This document shows positions 7,026 through 14,872 of a DNA stretch of 64,000 nucleotides, piece after piece. The position numbers and the translations under genes are program-made. The stretch is taken from the NCBI RefSeq assembly GCF_012163145.1, contig NZ_JAAVTX010000007.1, positions 248,001 to 312,000 of the forward strand. Reading direction: 5' to 3'. Below the pieces are notes generated by a model. It was not told where the DNA came from and made no database searches. It was given only the letters and a program-made list of their open reading frames with translations. The stretch is from Falsiroseomonas frigidaquae. Lineage in GTDB: Bacteria; Pseudomonadota; Alphaproteobacteria; Acetobacterales; Acetobacteraceae. Numbering within the stretch: position 1 is the first letter of the stretch; each line of letters opens with the position of its first letter.

Positions 7026-9743
7026 TCACCCTGGCGCCACCTCCGGCGCGAACCCATCCGGTTCCAGAACCAATACCGGCTCGCCATTGCCCAGAACCCC
7101 CACGCCGCCGATTCCCGGCAGCACGGCAAGCGCCGGATGCAGCGGGCGCAGCAGCAGATCGGTACGCTTCTGCACCCGGTCCACCGCCAGGCCAAAGCTG
7201 CGCCCACCCGACTTCACGATCACGATGGCCCCCGCCGTGGCCCCCGCCGTGGCCCCCGCCGTGGCCCCCGGGCTGGCCCCGCCCGAAACGCCCCCGTGGC
7301 CACCCCCTGCCCCACCTGCTGGCGCCAGTGCCGGACCGGCGCCGAGCAGCGCGGCCAGCGACAGCACGTCGCAGCCGGCGGCGCTGCCGGCTTCCAGCAC
7401 CGCCTCCACCCGCGCGGCAGGCAGCGCATAGGGGTGGCCGGCGGCCTCCACCAGCAACACCGGCTGCACCGCGGCGGTCAGCGGCAGGCGCAGGGTGAAG
7501 CTGGTGCCCTGCCCCGGCTGGCTTGCAACCTCCACCGTGCCGCCGGCGCGGCGGATCGCGTCCTGCACCACATCCAGCCCGACCCCGCGGCCGGAGGTCT
7601 CGGTCACCGTCTCGGCGGTGGAAAAGCCGGGCCGGAACAGCAGGGCGAAGACCTCCTCCTCCCCCATCTGCGCGGCCTGTTCGGCGGAGACCAGTCCGCG
7701 CGCCATTGCACGGGCCAGCACCCGGTCGCGGTCGATGCCACGGCCATCCTCGGATACCCGTACCCAGACCTGGCCGGTACGGCGCGCGGCGGAGACGCGA
7801 AGCTGGCCGCGGCGCGGCTTGCCCGCCGCCTCCCGCGCCTCCGGCGGCTCGATGCCATGGTCCACGGCGTTGCGGGTCAGGTGCAGCAGCGGGTCGGCCA
7901 GCAATTCGACCAGGCTGCGGTCGATGGTGACGTCCTCGCCCTCCATCACCAGCTCGACCTCCCGCGCCGAGGCCTGGGCGACGGCGCGCACCACGCGCGG
8001 CAGGCGGCCGAACAGCGTGCCCACCGGCACCACGCGCAGCTCCATCACCGCATCATCCAGCCGGCGCATGCCGGTGGCGAGGCGGCTTTCGCTGCGTTCC
8101 AGGGTTTCCTGCAACTGCCGCAGCCGGGCCAGCGCGCCGCCCAGTTCCCGTGCCGCGCCACCGGGCAGGCGGCGTTCCAGCGCGCCGAGCGTGGCCAGCG
8201 CCTCCGCCGCGCCGCCATCATCCAGCGCCTCCGCCAGCGCCAGGGCGGCGGCGCGCACCTCCGTCTCCAGCGTGATGATCTGGTCGATCGTCTCCTGCCG
8301 CACCCGCATGGTCACCGGCGCGCCGCGGGCCGGCCGGGTGTCGGGCGCCGGGCCGGTCTCCGCCGGGGCCAGGTCCAGGATGGCGCTGCCGGCCGGGTCG
8401 GCGGCGGTCAGCGCACGGGACAGCGCCTCGAACTCCGCCGGGCCGGCCAGCAGCATGTCGAGATGCGGCGGCTGGCCATCCAGCACCGTGCGGCTCGTCA
8501 GCACCTCCGCCTCGGCGGCCAGGGCGGCGGCGATGGCGGCCTCCTGCTCCGCCGGCAGGCCGATCGCCAGCCGCAGCCGCACCAGCAGCCGCCCCCCCTC
8601 GACCGCCGCCACCACGCGCCGGCGGCCCTCGGCGCCGAGCAATCCGGCGAAGCCAGGGGGGATGCGCGGATCGGTCGGTTCCGCGCCGGGCAACGAGTCC
8701 GGCACCGCGCGCAGCGCCGCCAGCCCGCCTTCCGCCGCGATGCGAAGCCGCTCCACCAGCGCCGGGCCCTGCGCTGCCAGCAGTGCCGCCGCATCCGGGT
8801 CCGCGGCGCGATCCGCCAGATCCGCCAGCGCCAGCAGAAAATGCTCCAGCCCCTCCAGGCCGAAGGCGGCGGCGACCTCCGCCGCTTCCATCGCGCCCGA
8901 CATCGCGGCGGTGGCATCGCCGCCGGCCAGCGCTGCCTCAAGCTGCAGGGCGAGCGCCGCCAGGCGCGGGCCGAGCGCCACCGATTCGCCGCCCGGCGGC
9001 CCGGCCAGCAGCACGGCGCCGGCCGGTTCGCCGGCCGCCTCCTCCAGCAGGGCCAGGCTGCGCCGCAGCGCGCCCAGCGCCGGCAGCGCCGCCGGCCCGC
9101 CGGCCGCGGCGGCCAGGCGCTCCACCGCCTCCGCCAGCCGGGCGAGGCGCAGCATCCGCGCCGCCTCGGCCAGTTCCGTCGCCTCCCGCACCGCATCCGC
9201 CCTGCGGTCCTGCGCGAGGCCCGCCATCAGCGGGGCGGCGGACAGGAAGCGGGAGGCGAGCGCACCCATCAAAGCCGCGCCGGCGCCCAGCATGGGCGGT
9301 GGCGGCGTGGGTGCCGGTATGGGTGCCGATATGCGTGGCGACACGGGCTTCGGCGCGGCGCGCGCCGCATCGCCCTCGGCCAGGGCGGCCAGGCGCGCCA
9401 GCAGTTCGGCCGGGGCGGGCACGTCGCGATGCGCCTCCAGCACCGTCGCGCGCTGGCGGCGCAGCGTGTCCACCGCGGCCAGCAGCCCCTCGGCCACCGC
9501 GCCCTGCACCGCCAGGCGGCCGTTACGCGCCAGGCCGAGCAGATCCTCCGCCCTGTGCGCAACATGCTTCATGCCTGGCGCGCCGAGCGCATCGGACATG
9601 CCCTTCAGCGAGTGGAAGGCGCGGAACAGCCGGTCCACCGCCGCACGGTCCGACTGGCCGGCGGACAGGATGCGGTCGATCGCATCCAGGTGGTCCTCCG
9701 ACTCACCGGCGAATTCCTGCCAGAGCGCCTCGTCCTCAATCAT
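7026..9743 (-). CDS. cheA: CheA-type chemotaxis histidine kinase
   Basis: The kinase has 905 residues. The ATG at 9743 is chosen because the Hpt domain follows directly (MIEDEALWQEFAGESEDHLD). The Hpt domain carries the phosphorylatable His44 in FRAFHSLKGM. A long Ala-rich helical region (about 150-480) looks like one or more degenerate Hpt-like bundles in place of a normal P2 domain. It is followed by a P3 dimerisation segment and a CheA-class ATPase (HLTRNAVDHGIEPPEAREA, EDGRGID, TSGRGVGLDVV). The C-terminus is a CheW-like P5 domain interrupted by a Gly/Ala-rich ATAG repeat. It is the last gene of the chemosensory operon and should phosphorylate the receivers of the two other regulators and CheB. 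Confidence 0.93.
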   Translation of the reverse strand: MIEDEALWQEFAGESEDHLDAIDRILSAGQSDRAAVDRLFRAFHSLKGMSDALGAPGMKHVAHRAEDLLGLARNGRLAVQGAVAEGLLAAVDTLRRQRATVLEAHRDVPAPAELLARLAALAEGDAARAAPKPVSPRISAPIPAPTPPPPMLGAGAALMGALASRFLSAAPLMAGLAQDRRADAVREATELAEAARMLRLARLAEAVERLAAAAGGPAALPALGALRRSLALLEEAAGEPAGAVLLAGPPGGESVALGPRLAALALQLEAALAGGDATAAMSGAMEAAEVAAAFGLEGLEHFLLALADLADRAADPDAAALLAAQGPALVERLRIAAEGGLAALRAVPDSLPGAEPTDPRIPPGFAGLLGAEGRRRVVAAVEGGRLLVRLRLAIGLPAEQEAAIAAALAAEAEVLTSRTVLDGQPPHLDMLLAGPAEFEALSRALTAADPAGSAILDLAPAETGPAPDTRPARGAPVTMRVRQETIDQIITLETEVRAAALALAEALDDGGAAEALATLGALERRLPGGAARELGGALARLRQLQETLERSESRLATGMRRLDDAVMELRVVPVGTLFGRLPRVVRAVAQASAREVELVMEGEDVTIDRSLVELLADPLLHLTRNAVDHGIEPPEAREAAGKPRRGQLRVSAARRTGQVWVRVSEDGRGIDRDRVLARAMARGLVSAEQAAQMGEEEVFALLFRPGFSTAETVTETSGRGVGLDVVQDAIRRAGGTVEVASQPGQGTSFTLRLPLTAAVQPVLLVEAAGHPYALPAARVEAVLEAGSAAGCDVLSLAALLGAGPALAPAGGAGGGHGGVSGGASPGATAGATAGATAGAIVIVKSGGRSFGLAVDRVQKRTDLLLRPLHPALAVLPGIGGVGVLGNGEPVLVLEPDGFAPEVAPG
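7225..7272 (-). repeat. 12-bp tandem repeat x4 inside the CheA P5 domain
   Basis: Four units of GTGGCCCCCGCC (plus-strand reading, first and last slightly changed) encode Gly-Ala-Thr-Ala repeats in frame. They form a flexible loop of about 30 Gly/Ala-rich residues inserted into the CheW-like domain of the kinase. Confidence 0.95.
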
Positions 9744-9765
9744 CGCAGGACTCCCGCTGGCCCAC

Positions 9766-11355
9766 TCACCGCCCAGCCTCCACCGGCAGGCCGGCGGCGC
9801 GCCGCGCGGTTCGCAGCAGCGCCACGCCCTGGCGTTCCCGCAAATCCGGGCTGAGCGCGCCGGAAGGCTTGCCGACAATGCCCGCCGCGCCGAGCCGCCG
9901 CGCCGTCACCGCGGTGGCGGAGCCCGGCCGCGCGGCCGAGGAAACGATCACCACCGCGCCGCCGCCTTCCAGTGCCCAGCGCCGCAGCACGCCCAGCCCG
10001 TCCAGTTCCGGCATCTCGATGTCCAGCATCGTCAGGTCGGGCGCCAGGCGCTGCATCGCGGCCAGCGCCTGGATGCCGTCCGCCGCTTCGCCCACCACCT
10101 CGAAATCCGCATCCAGCGCCAGTGCCTCCCGCACCAGGCGGCGCATCATGGCGCTGTCATCCACCACCAGCACGCGGCGACGTCCGGCAGGCAGGGAATC
10201 GGGAGGCGGCAGGTCGTGGCCCGCCGCGGCAATGGCCGCGGCGTGGCCGACCAGCGCGGCGGCCAGGCCGGGCAGCGCGGCCGGATCATCGGGCGGCGCA
10301 TCCGCCAGCATCGCGCCCAGCGAGGCCAGGCCAAACGAGGCCGCCATGCCGCGCAGCGCCTCCGTCGCCCGCGCCGCCATGGCGGCATCCGGGGCGGTGG
10401 CCAGCCGGGTGCAGGCGGCGGCGAATTCGGGCGTGAAGGCGGCCAGCAGCTCGGCATCCAATGCCGCAGCAACCGGCGCCGCAACATCAGGGACCGGCTC
10501 CGGCTCGGGCGGCGCGACATCGGCGCCGGCCGCGACGATGCGCGCGGCCTGCTCCCGCAGCCTCGCCGCCAATGCATGCAGCGCGGCGGCATCGAAGGGG
10601 TCGAGCAGCCCGGCGGCCGGCTCCAGCAGCCGCAGCAAGGAGGTGAGCTCCACCGCGCCCGCCATGGCGCGCAGCCCATCCAGCGCCCGCCCTGCCGCGG
10701 CCGCATCGCTGGCCTTGGCCAGCCGGTCGCAGGCGGTGGCGAATTCGGGGGCGAAGGCCTCCAGCATCTCGCGGTCCACCAGCGCGGCGGGCGGTGCGGC
10801 CAGTTCGGGTTCAGGCTGCGCCGCTGCAGGCTGCGCCAATGGCAGATCGGTGCCGGCAGCGCCGATCGCCACCGCCTGCCGCGCCAGCGCCTCCGCCCCC
10901 GCATGCAGGGCGGGCCAGTCCAGCGGGTCCAGCCTCTGCGCCGTGCGGTCCACCAGCGTGGCCAGCGACGGCGCGCCAAGCGCGGCCGCCATGGCCCGAA
11001 GCTGGTCGAGCGCCCGGCCGGCCGCCGCGGCATCCCGCACCATGGCAAGCCGCACCGCCTCGGCTTCGAATTCCGGCACGAAGGCGTCCAGCAGGTCGCG
11101 GTCCAGGGTGCCCTGGCTGGCTGGCCGATTCAGGGCTTCCCGCCCTGCGGCGCTGCGCCCATCGGCAGGATTGTGGTCCACCGGCCGATTCAGCGCTTCG
11201 CGCCCTTCGGCGCTACGCCCATCGGACGGATTGTGGTCCACCGGCCGATTCAGGGCTTCGCGCCCTTCGGCGCTACGCCCATCGGACGGATTGTTGCCCA
11301 CCGGCCGATTCAGCGCTTCGCGCCCTTCGGCGCTACGCCCATCGGACGGCATCAT
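9766..11355 (-). CDS. Three pseudo-Hpt domains fused to a CheB-like receiver
   Basis: The protein has 529 residues. Residues 3-78 are four 20-residue repeats (GRSAEGREALNRPV core). Three homologous helical modules follow, each opening with D-R/A-x-L-L-x-A-F-x-P-E-F and each with a core such as LDQLRAMAAALGA, LDGLRAMAGAVEL or TEALRGMAASFGL. This pattern matches the Hpt helix AHSLKGxAxxLG, but the phospho-His is Asp/Glu and Lys is Arg. The modules therefore look like Hpt folds that cannot be phosphorylated. A receiver occupies about 388-510 (VLVVDDSAMMRR, acceptor near 443 in TMLDIEMPELDG, Lys in IVGKPSG). It most resembles the CheB receiver but has no methylesterase domain. The start overlaps the cheB stop (ATGA). 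Confidence 0.85.
   Translation of the reverse strand: MMPSDGRSAEGREALNRPVGNNPSDGRSAEGREALNRPVDHNPSDGRSAEGREALNRPVDHNPADGRSAAGREALNRPASQGTLDRDLLDAFVPEFEAEAVRLAMVRDAAAAGRALDQLRAMAAALGAPSLATLVDRTAQRLDPLDWPALHAGAEALARQAVAIGAAGTDLPLAQPAAAQPEPELAAPPAALVDREMLEAFAPEFATACDRLAKASDAAAAGRALDGLRAMAGAVELTSLLRLLEPAAGLLDPFDAAALHALAARLREQAARIVAAGADVAPPEPEPVPDVAAPVAAALDAELLAAFTPEFAAACTRLATAPDAAMAARATEALRGMAASFGLASLGAMLADAPPDDPAALPGLAAALVGHAAAIAAAGHDLPPPDSLPAGRRRVLVVDDSAMMRRLVREALALDADFEVVGEAADGIQALAAMQRLAPDLTMLDIEMPELDGLGVLRRWALEGGGAVVIVSSAARPGSATAVTARRLGAAGIVGKPSGALSPDLRERQGVALLRTARRAAGLPVEAGR
11121..11350 (-). repeat. 60-bp tandem repeat, about 3.8 copies, with REP-like hairpin in each unit
   Basis: The units run in exact 60-bp register (boundaries near 11160, 11220, 11280 and 11340) and are more than 90% identical, the copy nearest 11121 being the most diverged. 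Each contains the imperfect palindrome GGGCTTC-GCGCC-CTTC-GGCGC-TAC-GCCC. They are translated in frame as 20-residue repeats at the N-terminus of the receiver protein. Confidence 0.95.
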
Positions 11356-12389
11356 GCCACCTTCTCCCGCACCAGCGCCGCGACGCGGCGGCCGAGGCCG
11401 GCGGGGTCCGCGGTCTCGATGGCGAGCCCGGCCTCGATGACGGAGCCCGGCATGCCGCCGACCACGCAGCTCGCGACGGTCTGGGCCAGCACCGGCATTC
11501 CCCTGTCCTGCATCGCCCGCGCCCCCAGCAGCCCGTCCCGCCCCATGCCCGTCAGCACCACGCCGAGCGCCCGCTCCGCCACCAGCGCCGCCGACTGGAA
11601 CAGTAGGTCCACGGAAGGATGCACCGCCGCGGCGCCGACCGCGAGCCGCAATACCAACCCCCCCTCCACCCCCGCACCGCGCGCCAGGTGCCCATCCGTC
11701 CCGCCCGGGATCACGGTGACCTCGCCGGACATCAGCCGCTGCCCGGCACGGCCGACGCCGACCGGCACGCCGGACAGCCGCGCCAGGTGCTGCGCCAGGT
11801 CCGGCGCCAGCTCGGCCGGCATGTGCTGCGCCACCACGCAGGGCACCGGCAACCGCCCGGCGGCGGACAGGAAGGCCGCCAGCGCATCCGGGCCGCCGGT
11901 GGAGGCGCCGAGCACCACCACGTCGCAGCCGCCCGCAGCCCGCACCACCCGCACCGGCGCCGCGCCACGCGCCGCCGGCCGCACTGCCGCGCGCTGCCCG
12001 GCCCAGTGCCGCAGCCGGCCGCGCAATTCGCGGTCCAGCATGGACAGGTCCACCCCGCCGAGGTCGCCATCCTTGCAGAGGTAATCCACCGCCCCGCGAT
12101 CCAGTGCCGCCAGCGCGGTGGCCGATCCGTCGCTGGTGTGGTGGCTGACCATCAGCACCGCCGGCGGATCGGGCAGCGCCATGATCCGCCGCGTCGCCTC
12201 CAGCCCATCGAGCTTCGGCATCTCCACATCCATGGCGATGACGTCCGGGCGCAGCTTTGCCGCCTGTTCCAGCGCCGCCTCGCCATCCGCGGCCTCGCCC
12301 ACCACCTTGAGGTCGCCATCCGCCTCGATGATGCGGCGCAGGGCCATCCGCATGAAGCCGCTGTCGTCCACCACCAGCACGCGGATCAT
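11352..12389 (-). CDS. cheB: CheB protein-glutamate methylesterase/deamidase
   Basis: The protein has 345 residues. The receiver (MIRVLVVDDSGFMRMAL; acceptor Asp in IAMDVEMPKLDG) is joined by a short basic linker to the methylesterase domain. The catalytic triad motifs are VVLGASTGGPDA (Ser), VVAQHMPAEL (His) and LTGMGRDGLLG (Asp). It removes methyl groups from receptor glutamates and is activated by CheA phosphorylation. The ATG at 12389 has GGAGG 8 nt upstream and matches the family's N-terminus. An in-frame extension to 12467 would add repeat-encoded Gly-rich residues and overlap the previous gene. Its stop overlaps the start of the pseudo-Hpt receiver gene. Confidence 0.95.
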   Translation of the reverse strand: MIRVLVVDDSGFMRMALRRIIEADGDLKVVGEAADGEAALEQAAKLRPDVIAMDVEMPKLDGLEATRRIMALPDPPAVLMVSHHTSDGSATALAALDRGAVDYLCKDGDLGGVDLSMLDRELRGRLRHWAGQRAAVRPAARGAAPVRVVRAAGGCDVVVLGASTGGPDALAAFLSAAGRLPVPCVVAQHMPAELAPDLAQHLARLSGVPVGVGRAGQRLMSGEVTVIPGGTDGHLARGAGVEGGLVLRLAVGAAAVHPSVDLLFQSAALVAERALGVVLTGMGRDGLLGARAMQDRGMPVLAQTVASCVVGGMPGSVIEAGLAIETADPAGLGRRVAALVREKVA

Positions 12390-12441
12390 CGTCCCGCCTC
12401 CGGCGGGCGTACCGATCGTCCCGCCTCCAGCGGGCGCATCA
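12388..12441 (-). repeat. 27-bp direct repeat x2 spanning the end of the CheW gene and the cheB leader
   Basis: Two copies (12388-12414 and 12415-12441) share ATCGTCCCGCCTCC-GCGGGCG. On the minus strand each carries a GGAGGCGGGACGAT ribosome-binding-site-like segment. The proximal copy is the actual cheB ribosome-binding site, so the duplication has doubled the translation-initiation motif. Confidence 0.85.
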
Positions 12442-13665
12442 TCGGAACGCACCCAGCACGGCGGCACGGCAGACCGGAAGCGGTTGGTCGCCCATCGTCA
12501 CCACGGCCGAGACCAGACCCTCCCCGGCCACCGCGGCGATGTCGTGTTCGGGAATGCGGCGCAGGCCGGTGACGTGGCTGACGGCGAGCGCGACGGCGGG
12601 CGTGCCCACCAGCCGCAGCATCGGTGCCTCCGCCCCCGGCCAGCCCAGTACCGGCATGGCGCCGAGGCGCAGCCCGGCATCCAGCACCGGCAGCACATCG
12701 CCCCGATGCGCCGCGACGCCGCGAAAGCCGCGATACGCGGCGGCGGCGCCAAAGCCCAGATGCGCCGCGGCGCCGCGAAAACCGGGCAGCGATTCCTCCT
12801 CATGGTCCGGCGCCGGGGTGGGCGCGGTGGGCGGAACCACCGCCACCACCTCCTCCACCGGCAGGGCAAAGGCCTGGCCGCCGGCACTGCACAGCAGCAG
12901 CGCGCGGGTCGGCGCCGGGGCGGGCGGGGCGGCCGCCTCGGCCAGCGGGGCGGCGGCCAGCGCTTCCGCCACCTGGTCCAGCCGGTGCGACAGCGTCGCC
13001 TCCCCCGGGCGGGCGGGGCCGATCCGGCTGCAGGGCAGGCCGAGGCGGCGGCCGCCATGGCGGAACAGCACCAGCAACCCGGCCTGCTGCGGGGTCTGCG
13101 CCTCCGCCTGCATCAGCCAGGCGGCGTCCAGCACCAGCACCGGCGCGCCGGCGGCCACCGCATAGCCCAGCGCGGCGGCGCCGGCGGCCGGTGCGGGGCG
13201 CAGCACGGGCATCGGCACCACCCGTTCCAGGGCGGCAAAGGGCAGTACCAGGCGCAGCGCGCCGTATTCCGCCGCCAGCGCCATCTGGCGGTTCGGCGCG
13301 CCGCGCATCGGCACCGTCCAGCCCTGCGTCCCATCGGCGGCCACCGGCAGCGGCGGCGGCACGCGGCGCGCGGCCAGGCGCGGCGGCACCAGCAGCGGTG
13401 CGCCATGCGGTGGCAGAGGCACGAAGCCCTGCCCGGCGACCACCACCCGGCCGCCCGGCCCGTCCAGCAGCACCCAGGCGGAGCCGCCCGGGAAGCCGGG
13501 CATGGCCGCCATCACCGGCACCACCTGCCCGCCCACCACGGCGACGCCGAGCATGCCGGCGGCGGCCAGCGGTGCCGGGCGCAGCGCCGCGGCCTCCACC
13601 ACCCGGGCATCCTCCGGCAGGGCGAAGATCTGGCCGCCCGCGAGCAGGGCCTCAGGCATCGGCAC
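12439..13665 (-). CDS. Multi-domain CheW-like scaffold protein
   Basis: The product has 408 residues, more than twice the size of an ordinary CheW. Three segments look like CheW-type beta barrels. One lies near 5-110 (LLAGGQIFALPEDARVVEA). One lies near 130-230 (LRLVLPFAALERVVPMPVLR to GLLVLFRHGGRRLGLPCSRI). One lies near 260-400 (LLLCSAGGQAFALPVEEVVA to FRGVAAHRGDVLPVLDAGLR). Such proteins couple CheA to receptors and can cross-link arrays. Similarity is weak outside the hydrophobic core, so domain borders are approximate. A 27-bp tandem repeat encodes GFRGAAAHL-like units in the third domain. The start overlaps the cheR end by 14 bp. Confidence 0.8.
   Translation of the reverse strand: MPMPEALLAGGQIFALPEDARVVEAAALRPAPLAAAGMLGVAVVGGQVVPVMAAMPGFPGGSAWVLLDGPGGRVVVAGQGFVPLPPHGAPLLVPPRLAARRVPPPLPVAADGTQGWTVPMRGAPNRQMALAAEYGALRLVLPFAALERVVPMPVLRPAPAAGAAALGYAVAAGAPVLVLDAAWLMQAEAQTPQQAGLLVLFRHGGRRLGLPCSRIGPARPGEATLSHRLDQVAEALAAAPLAEAAAPPAPAPTRALLLCSAGGQAFALPVEEVVAVVPPTAPTPAPDHEEESLPGFRGAAAHLGFGAAAAYRGFRGVAAHRGDVLPVLDAGLRLGAMPVLGWPGAEAPMLRLVGTPAVALAVSHVTGLRRIPEHDIAAVAGEGLVSAVVTMGDQPLPVCRAAVLGAFR
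12705..12785 (-). repeat. 27-bp tandem repeat x3 in the CheW-like gene
   Basis: Units start at 12705, 12732 and 12759 and are roughly 80% alike (plus-strand pattern GATGCGCCGCGACGCCGCGA followed by AAGCC). They encode three nine-residue modules (GFRGAAAHL, GFGAAAAYR, GFRGVAAHR) in a loop of the third CheW-like domain. Confidence 0.92.
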
Positions 13666-14458
13666 CCTCCCGCCGCCAGATGCCGATCAGGTCGCGCGAC
13701 CATGGCTGCAGGCCGATGCCGCGCGGCGGCCGGTCGGTCGGGCCGAGCAGCAATGCGGCACCCGGGCGCAGCGCCGCCACCAGCCGCTTCAGCACGGCCA
13801 GGCGCCCTTCCTCCGTCATGTAGATCAGCACGTTGCGGCACAGGATGGCATCCGCCGCCGCATCCGGCAGGCAGGCATCCAGCAGGTTGGCGCGGCGGAA
13901 CCGCACCTGTGGGCGCAGCGCGGCCACCGGCTCGAACCAGCCATCGGCGATGTCGAGCATGGCGCGGTCGGCCTCCGGCACCTCCCGCAGCGCATCGGGC
14001 GGGCCGAGGCGGTAGCGCGCCGCGACGGCGGCTTCCAGAGCCGGGCGGCACAGATCCAGCCCCTCCACCTGCCAGGGCCGGCCGAGGCCCGTGGCAAGGA
14101 TCGCCAGGGTCCAGGCTTCCTCCCCCGTCGCGCAGCCGGCCGAGACCAGGGACAGCGTGCCGCCCGGTGCGAGTGCCGGCAGCACCTCCGCCCGGAAGGC
14201 CGCGATCTGCGCGGCGGCGCGGAACATCCGGGTTTCCTGCACCGTCACCGCATCCAGCAGCGCCGCCCAATCGGGGTGGTCGATGCTGGCGCGGTCCAGG
14301 CTGGCGCGGTCCAGCGGCAGGCGCGACAGGATGGGGCCGGCACGCAGCAGGCGGTTCCGCAGCACGTCGGATTCGGAGAACCCGGCAAGCCCGGCCAGCC
14401 TTTCCTGAATGGCACCCAAGGCGGGGCCCAAGGCCGGAGAGGCCAGCGCCTCAGCCAT
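13652..14458 (-). CDS. cheR: CheR protein-glutamate O-methyltransferase
   Basis: The protein has 268 residues. It has an N-terminal helical CheR domain with the TVQETRMFR motif, equivalent to the NETxFFR signature. The SAM-binding domain follows, with SAGCATGEEAWTLA (motif I), VEGLDLCRPALEAA, and CRNVLIYM. It methylates receptor glutamates using S-adenosylmethionine, opposing CheB. The family is usually about 270-290 residues, so it is full length. A small duplicated segment (DRASLDRASID) lies near residue 50. It is second in the operon, 9 bp after the RsbW-like gene and overlapping the CheW-like gene. Confidence 0.95.
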   Translation of the reverse strand: MAEALASPALGPALGAIQERLAGLAGFSESDVLRNRLLRAGPILSRLPLDRASLDRASIDHPDWAALLDAVTVQETRMFRAAAQIAAFRAEVLPALAPGGTLSLVSAGCATGEEAWTLAILATGLGRPWQVEGLDLCRPALEAAVAARYRLGPPDALREVPEADRAMLDIADGWFEPVAALRPQVRFRRANLLDACLPDAAADAILCRNVLIYMTEEGRLAVLKRLVAALRPGAALLLGPTDRPPRGIGLQPWSRDLIGIWRREGADA

Positions 14459-14467
14459 CGATTCGGG

Positions 14468-14872
14468 TCAGCCGGCCAGGTCCAGCACGGCGACCAGCCG
14501 GTTGCGGCCATCCTCCCGGCTGTAGTCCAGCGTGCGGGTCATCTGCTGCACGAAGTGCACGCCTAGCCCGCCGATGTCCCGATCCTCCAGCGCCGCATCG
14601 GTGTCAGGCGCCGCCTGCACCAGCGGGTCGAAGGCGCGGCCGTCATCCTCGATGGTGGCGACCAGGGCATTGCCGTCCTGGCGCACCGTCACGGCCACGA
14701 AGGTCGCCGCACCCGGCCCGCTGCTGCCATGCATGACCACGTTGGCGGCGAGTTCCTCGATCACCACGGAAAGCCGGTGCGCTGCCTTGGGCGGCAGCGA
14801 GGCTTCCTCGGCGAACGCCTCCAGCGCGTCCAGCAGGCGCGTCACCTCATCCGTCGCGGGCGGAATGGTCAT
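14468..14872 (-). CDS. RsbW-like anti-sigma factor serine kinase / ATP-binding protein
   Basis: The protein is 134 residues from the ATG at 14872; a GTG at 14890 is an alternative start. It is a stand-alone GHKL ATPase of the HATPase_c_2 class. The N-box is IEELAANVVMHG, the G1 box is EDDGRAFDP and the G2 box is GGLGVHFVQQM. Family members bind a sigma factor or another target and phosphorylate a STAS antagonist. It leads the chemosensory operon, while a receiver-linked PP2C phosphatase sits at 2.3 kb. The two form the opposing arms of a partner switch. Neither the STAS partner nor the target is encoded here. Confidence 0.88.
   Translation of the reverse strand: MTIPPATDEVTRLLDALEAFAEEASLPPKAAHRLSVVIEELAANVVMHGSSGPGAATFVAVTVRQDGNALVATIEDDGRAFDPLVQAAPDTDAALEDRDIGGLGVHFVQQMTRTLDYSREDGRNRLVAVLDLAG

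Noticed and set aside
11121-11350. Possible CRISPR array
   Set aside because: The 60-bp units are contiguous, without variable spacers. They keep the reading frame, and no cas gene is present.
7137-12084. Very long plus-strand open frames (up to about 1500 codons) opposite the chemosensory operon
   Set aside because: They are antisense shadows produced by the high GC content. Their translations are low-complexity Arg/Ser/Ala/Pro strings with no domain, while the minus strand encodes recognisable CheA, CheB and receiver domains.
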